From: Oncomelania hupensis
Taxonomy: Eukaryota > Mollusca > Gastropoda > Littorinimorpha > Pomatiopsidae
NCBI GenBank assembly: GCA_036898135.1
Contig: JBAHVR010000227.1
Location: 1 to 64,000, forward strand
Direction of reading: 5' to 3'
Length of the DNA stretch: 64,000 bases
Below the pieces are notes generated by a model. The model saw only the letters and a list, made by a program, of their open reading frames with translations, was not told the DNA's origin and made no database searches. Positions 63,440 through 64,000 of this stretch are shown in pieces. The translations under genes were made by a program, and so were the position numbers. Position 1 is the stretch's first letter. The number at the start of each line of letters is the position of its first letter.

Positions 63440-63825
63440 ATAAAACTAGTACCTTGCATTTCCTATACCCAACACATCACCAACGACGAAGTCCGACAGA
63501 CCATCACACAAGCCATTGGACAACACGATGACCTGCTCACAGTGGTGAAGAAACGGAAACTCCGATGGTATGGCCACGTCACCAGATCATCAGGCCTTGC
63601 AAAGACCATTCTGCAAGGCACAGTGCAAGGAGGTAGAAGAAGGGGGAGACCGAAAAAGAGGTGGGAGGACAACATTCGAGAATGGACTGGTTTGACACTG
63701 AGCGAAGCCATGAGGGCTGCTGAGGACAGAGAAAGATGGAGTATGCTGGTTAAACGATCATCTGTGGTGCCCCTACGACCTTCGGGTTATGGGACAGGAT
63801 AGGATAGGATAGGATAGGATAGGAC
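63440..63825 (+). mobile_element. LINE 3'-end fragment (family L, copy 5)
   Basis: It begins near TTTCCTATACCCAACACATC. A frame 63542-63802 encodes KKRKLRWYGHVTRSSGLAKT ... KKRWEDNIREWTGLTLSEAM, the RT C-terminal tail. The sequence ends in five GGATA units (63795-63823). It is the best-preserved tail of family L in the window. Confidence 0.88.
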
Positions 63826-63903
63826 CTTGACACGGTTGTGAAGTGGTGAAGCGGCTTGATGAAAGTAGATAAAAACCGGGCCTCCGGACAAAACTCCTAG
63901 GGG

Positions 63904-63974
63904 GCCGGGTAGCTCAGTTGGTAAGAGCGTCTTGCTAGTAACCGAAAGGTCGCTGGTTCGAATCCCGGATTGGT
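63904..63974 (+). tRNA. tRNA-Thr(AGT)-like sequence, probably a SINE head or tRNA pseudogene
   Basis: The A box TAGCTCAGTTGG (63910-63921) and B box GGTTCGAATCC (63955-63965) match the RNA polymerase III consensus. The anticodon loop position reads CTAGTAA, giving AGT (Thr). The anticodon and T stems have mismatches and the 3' acceptor does not pair well with GCCGGGT. So a tRNA-derived SINE head, cut off by the window end, is more likely than a working tRNA gene. Confidence 0.65.
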
Positions 63975-64000
63975 CAACGTGTGATCATATTATTTTCCCC

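Overview
This window is repeat-rich DNA from an animal nuclear genome, most likely a marine mollusc and probably a gastropod. That placement is an inference. It rests on the mix of CR1-like, I-like and other non-LTR retrotransposons with Ty3/gypsy elements, on SINE-like repeats with AAT/AAAT-rich tails, on very dense trinucleotide microsatellites, and on an interstitial TTAGGG tract. There is no operon structure, no bacterial-type gene and no CRISPR array. Almost all long open reading frames belong to transposable elements; the only candidate host gene piece is a THAP zinc-finger exon near 52.1 kb.

Layout. 0-3.5 kb: a LINE 3' fragment, long ATG/ATT microsatellites, a SINE-like copy and a second LINE 3' fragment. 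3.5-12 kb: a minus-strand CR1-like non-LTR retrotransposon whose 1144-codon ORF starts with a hydrophobic leader and a 2A-like motif, then a tandem-repeat block, then a separate minus-strand ORF1-type protein with a coiled coil and an RRM. 12-31 kb: microsatellites, minisatellites, tRNA-like and 5S-like SINEs, fragments of one LINE family, an interstitial telomeric tract, a 25.7/26.4 kb inverted repeat, and a 777-bp non-autonomous DNA transposon with GC-rich terminal inverted repeats. 31.6-36.5 kb: a complete Ty3/gypsy element with 178-bp LTRs that read as identical, a TGAAT target duplication and an intact 1381-codon gag-pol. 37.2-38.2 kb: two minisatellites. 40.68-48.02 kb: a nearly full-length I-like LINE bounded by an 11-bp target duplication, with ORF1, and with ORF2 (endonuclease, RT, RNase H) broken by one frameshift. 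48.5-52.7 kb: SINE copies and the THAP exon, with a CACGTG/CRE promoter-like region and a SINE inserted in it. 54.9-63.05 kb: a complete Gmr1-like Ty3/gypsy element with 1.55-kb LTRs and an intact 1497-codon ORF in the order gag, protease, integrase, RT, RNase H. The last kilobase has an 18-bp minisatellite, another LINE 3' fragment and a tRNA-Thr-like sequence.

How the parts work together. The autonomous elements encode the reverse transcription and integration machinery. The SINE-like families carry no proteins and end like LINE 3' tails, so they probably borrowed that machinery. Two intact LTR elements with near-identical LTRs imply recent activity. The most notable items are the Gmr1-like element with reversed pol order and a SCAN-like capsid region, the LINE with a signal-like leader fused to a 2A motif, the THAP exon whose conserved C-terminal box lies in a different frame, and the composite 5S/tRNA-like SINE.
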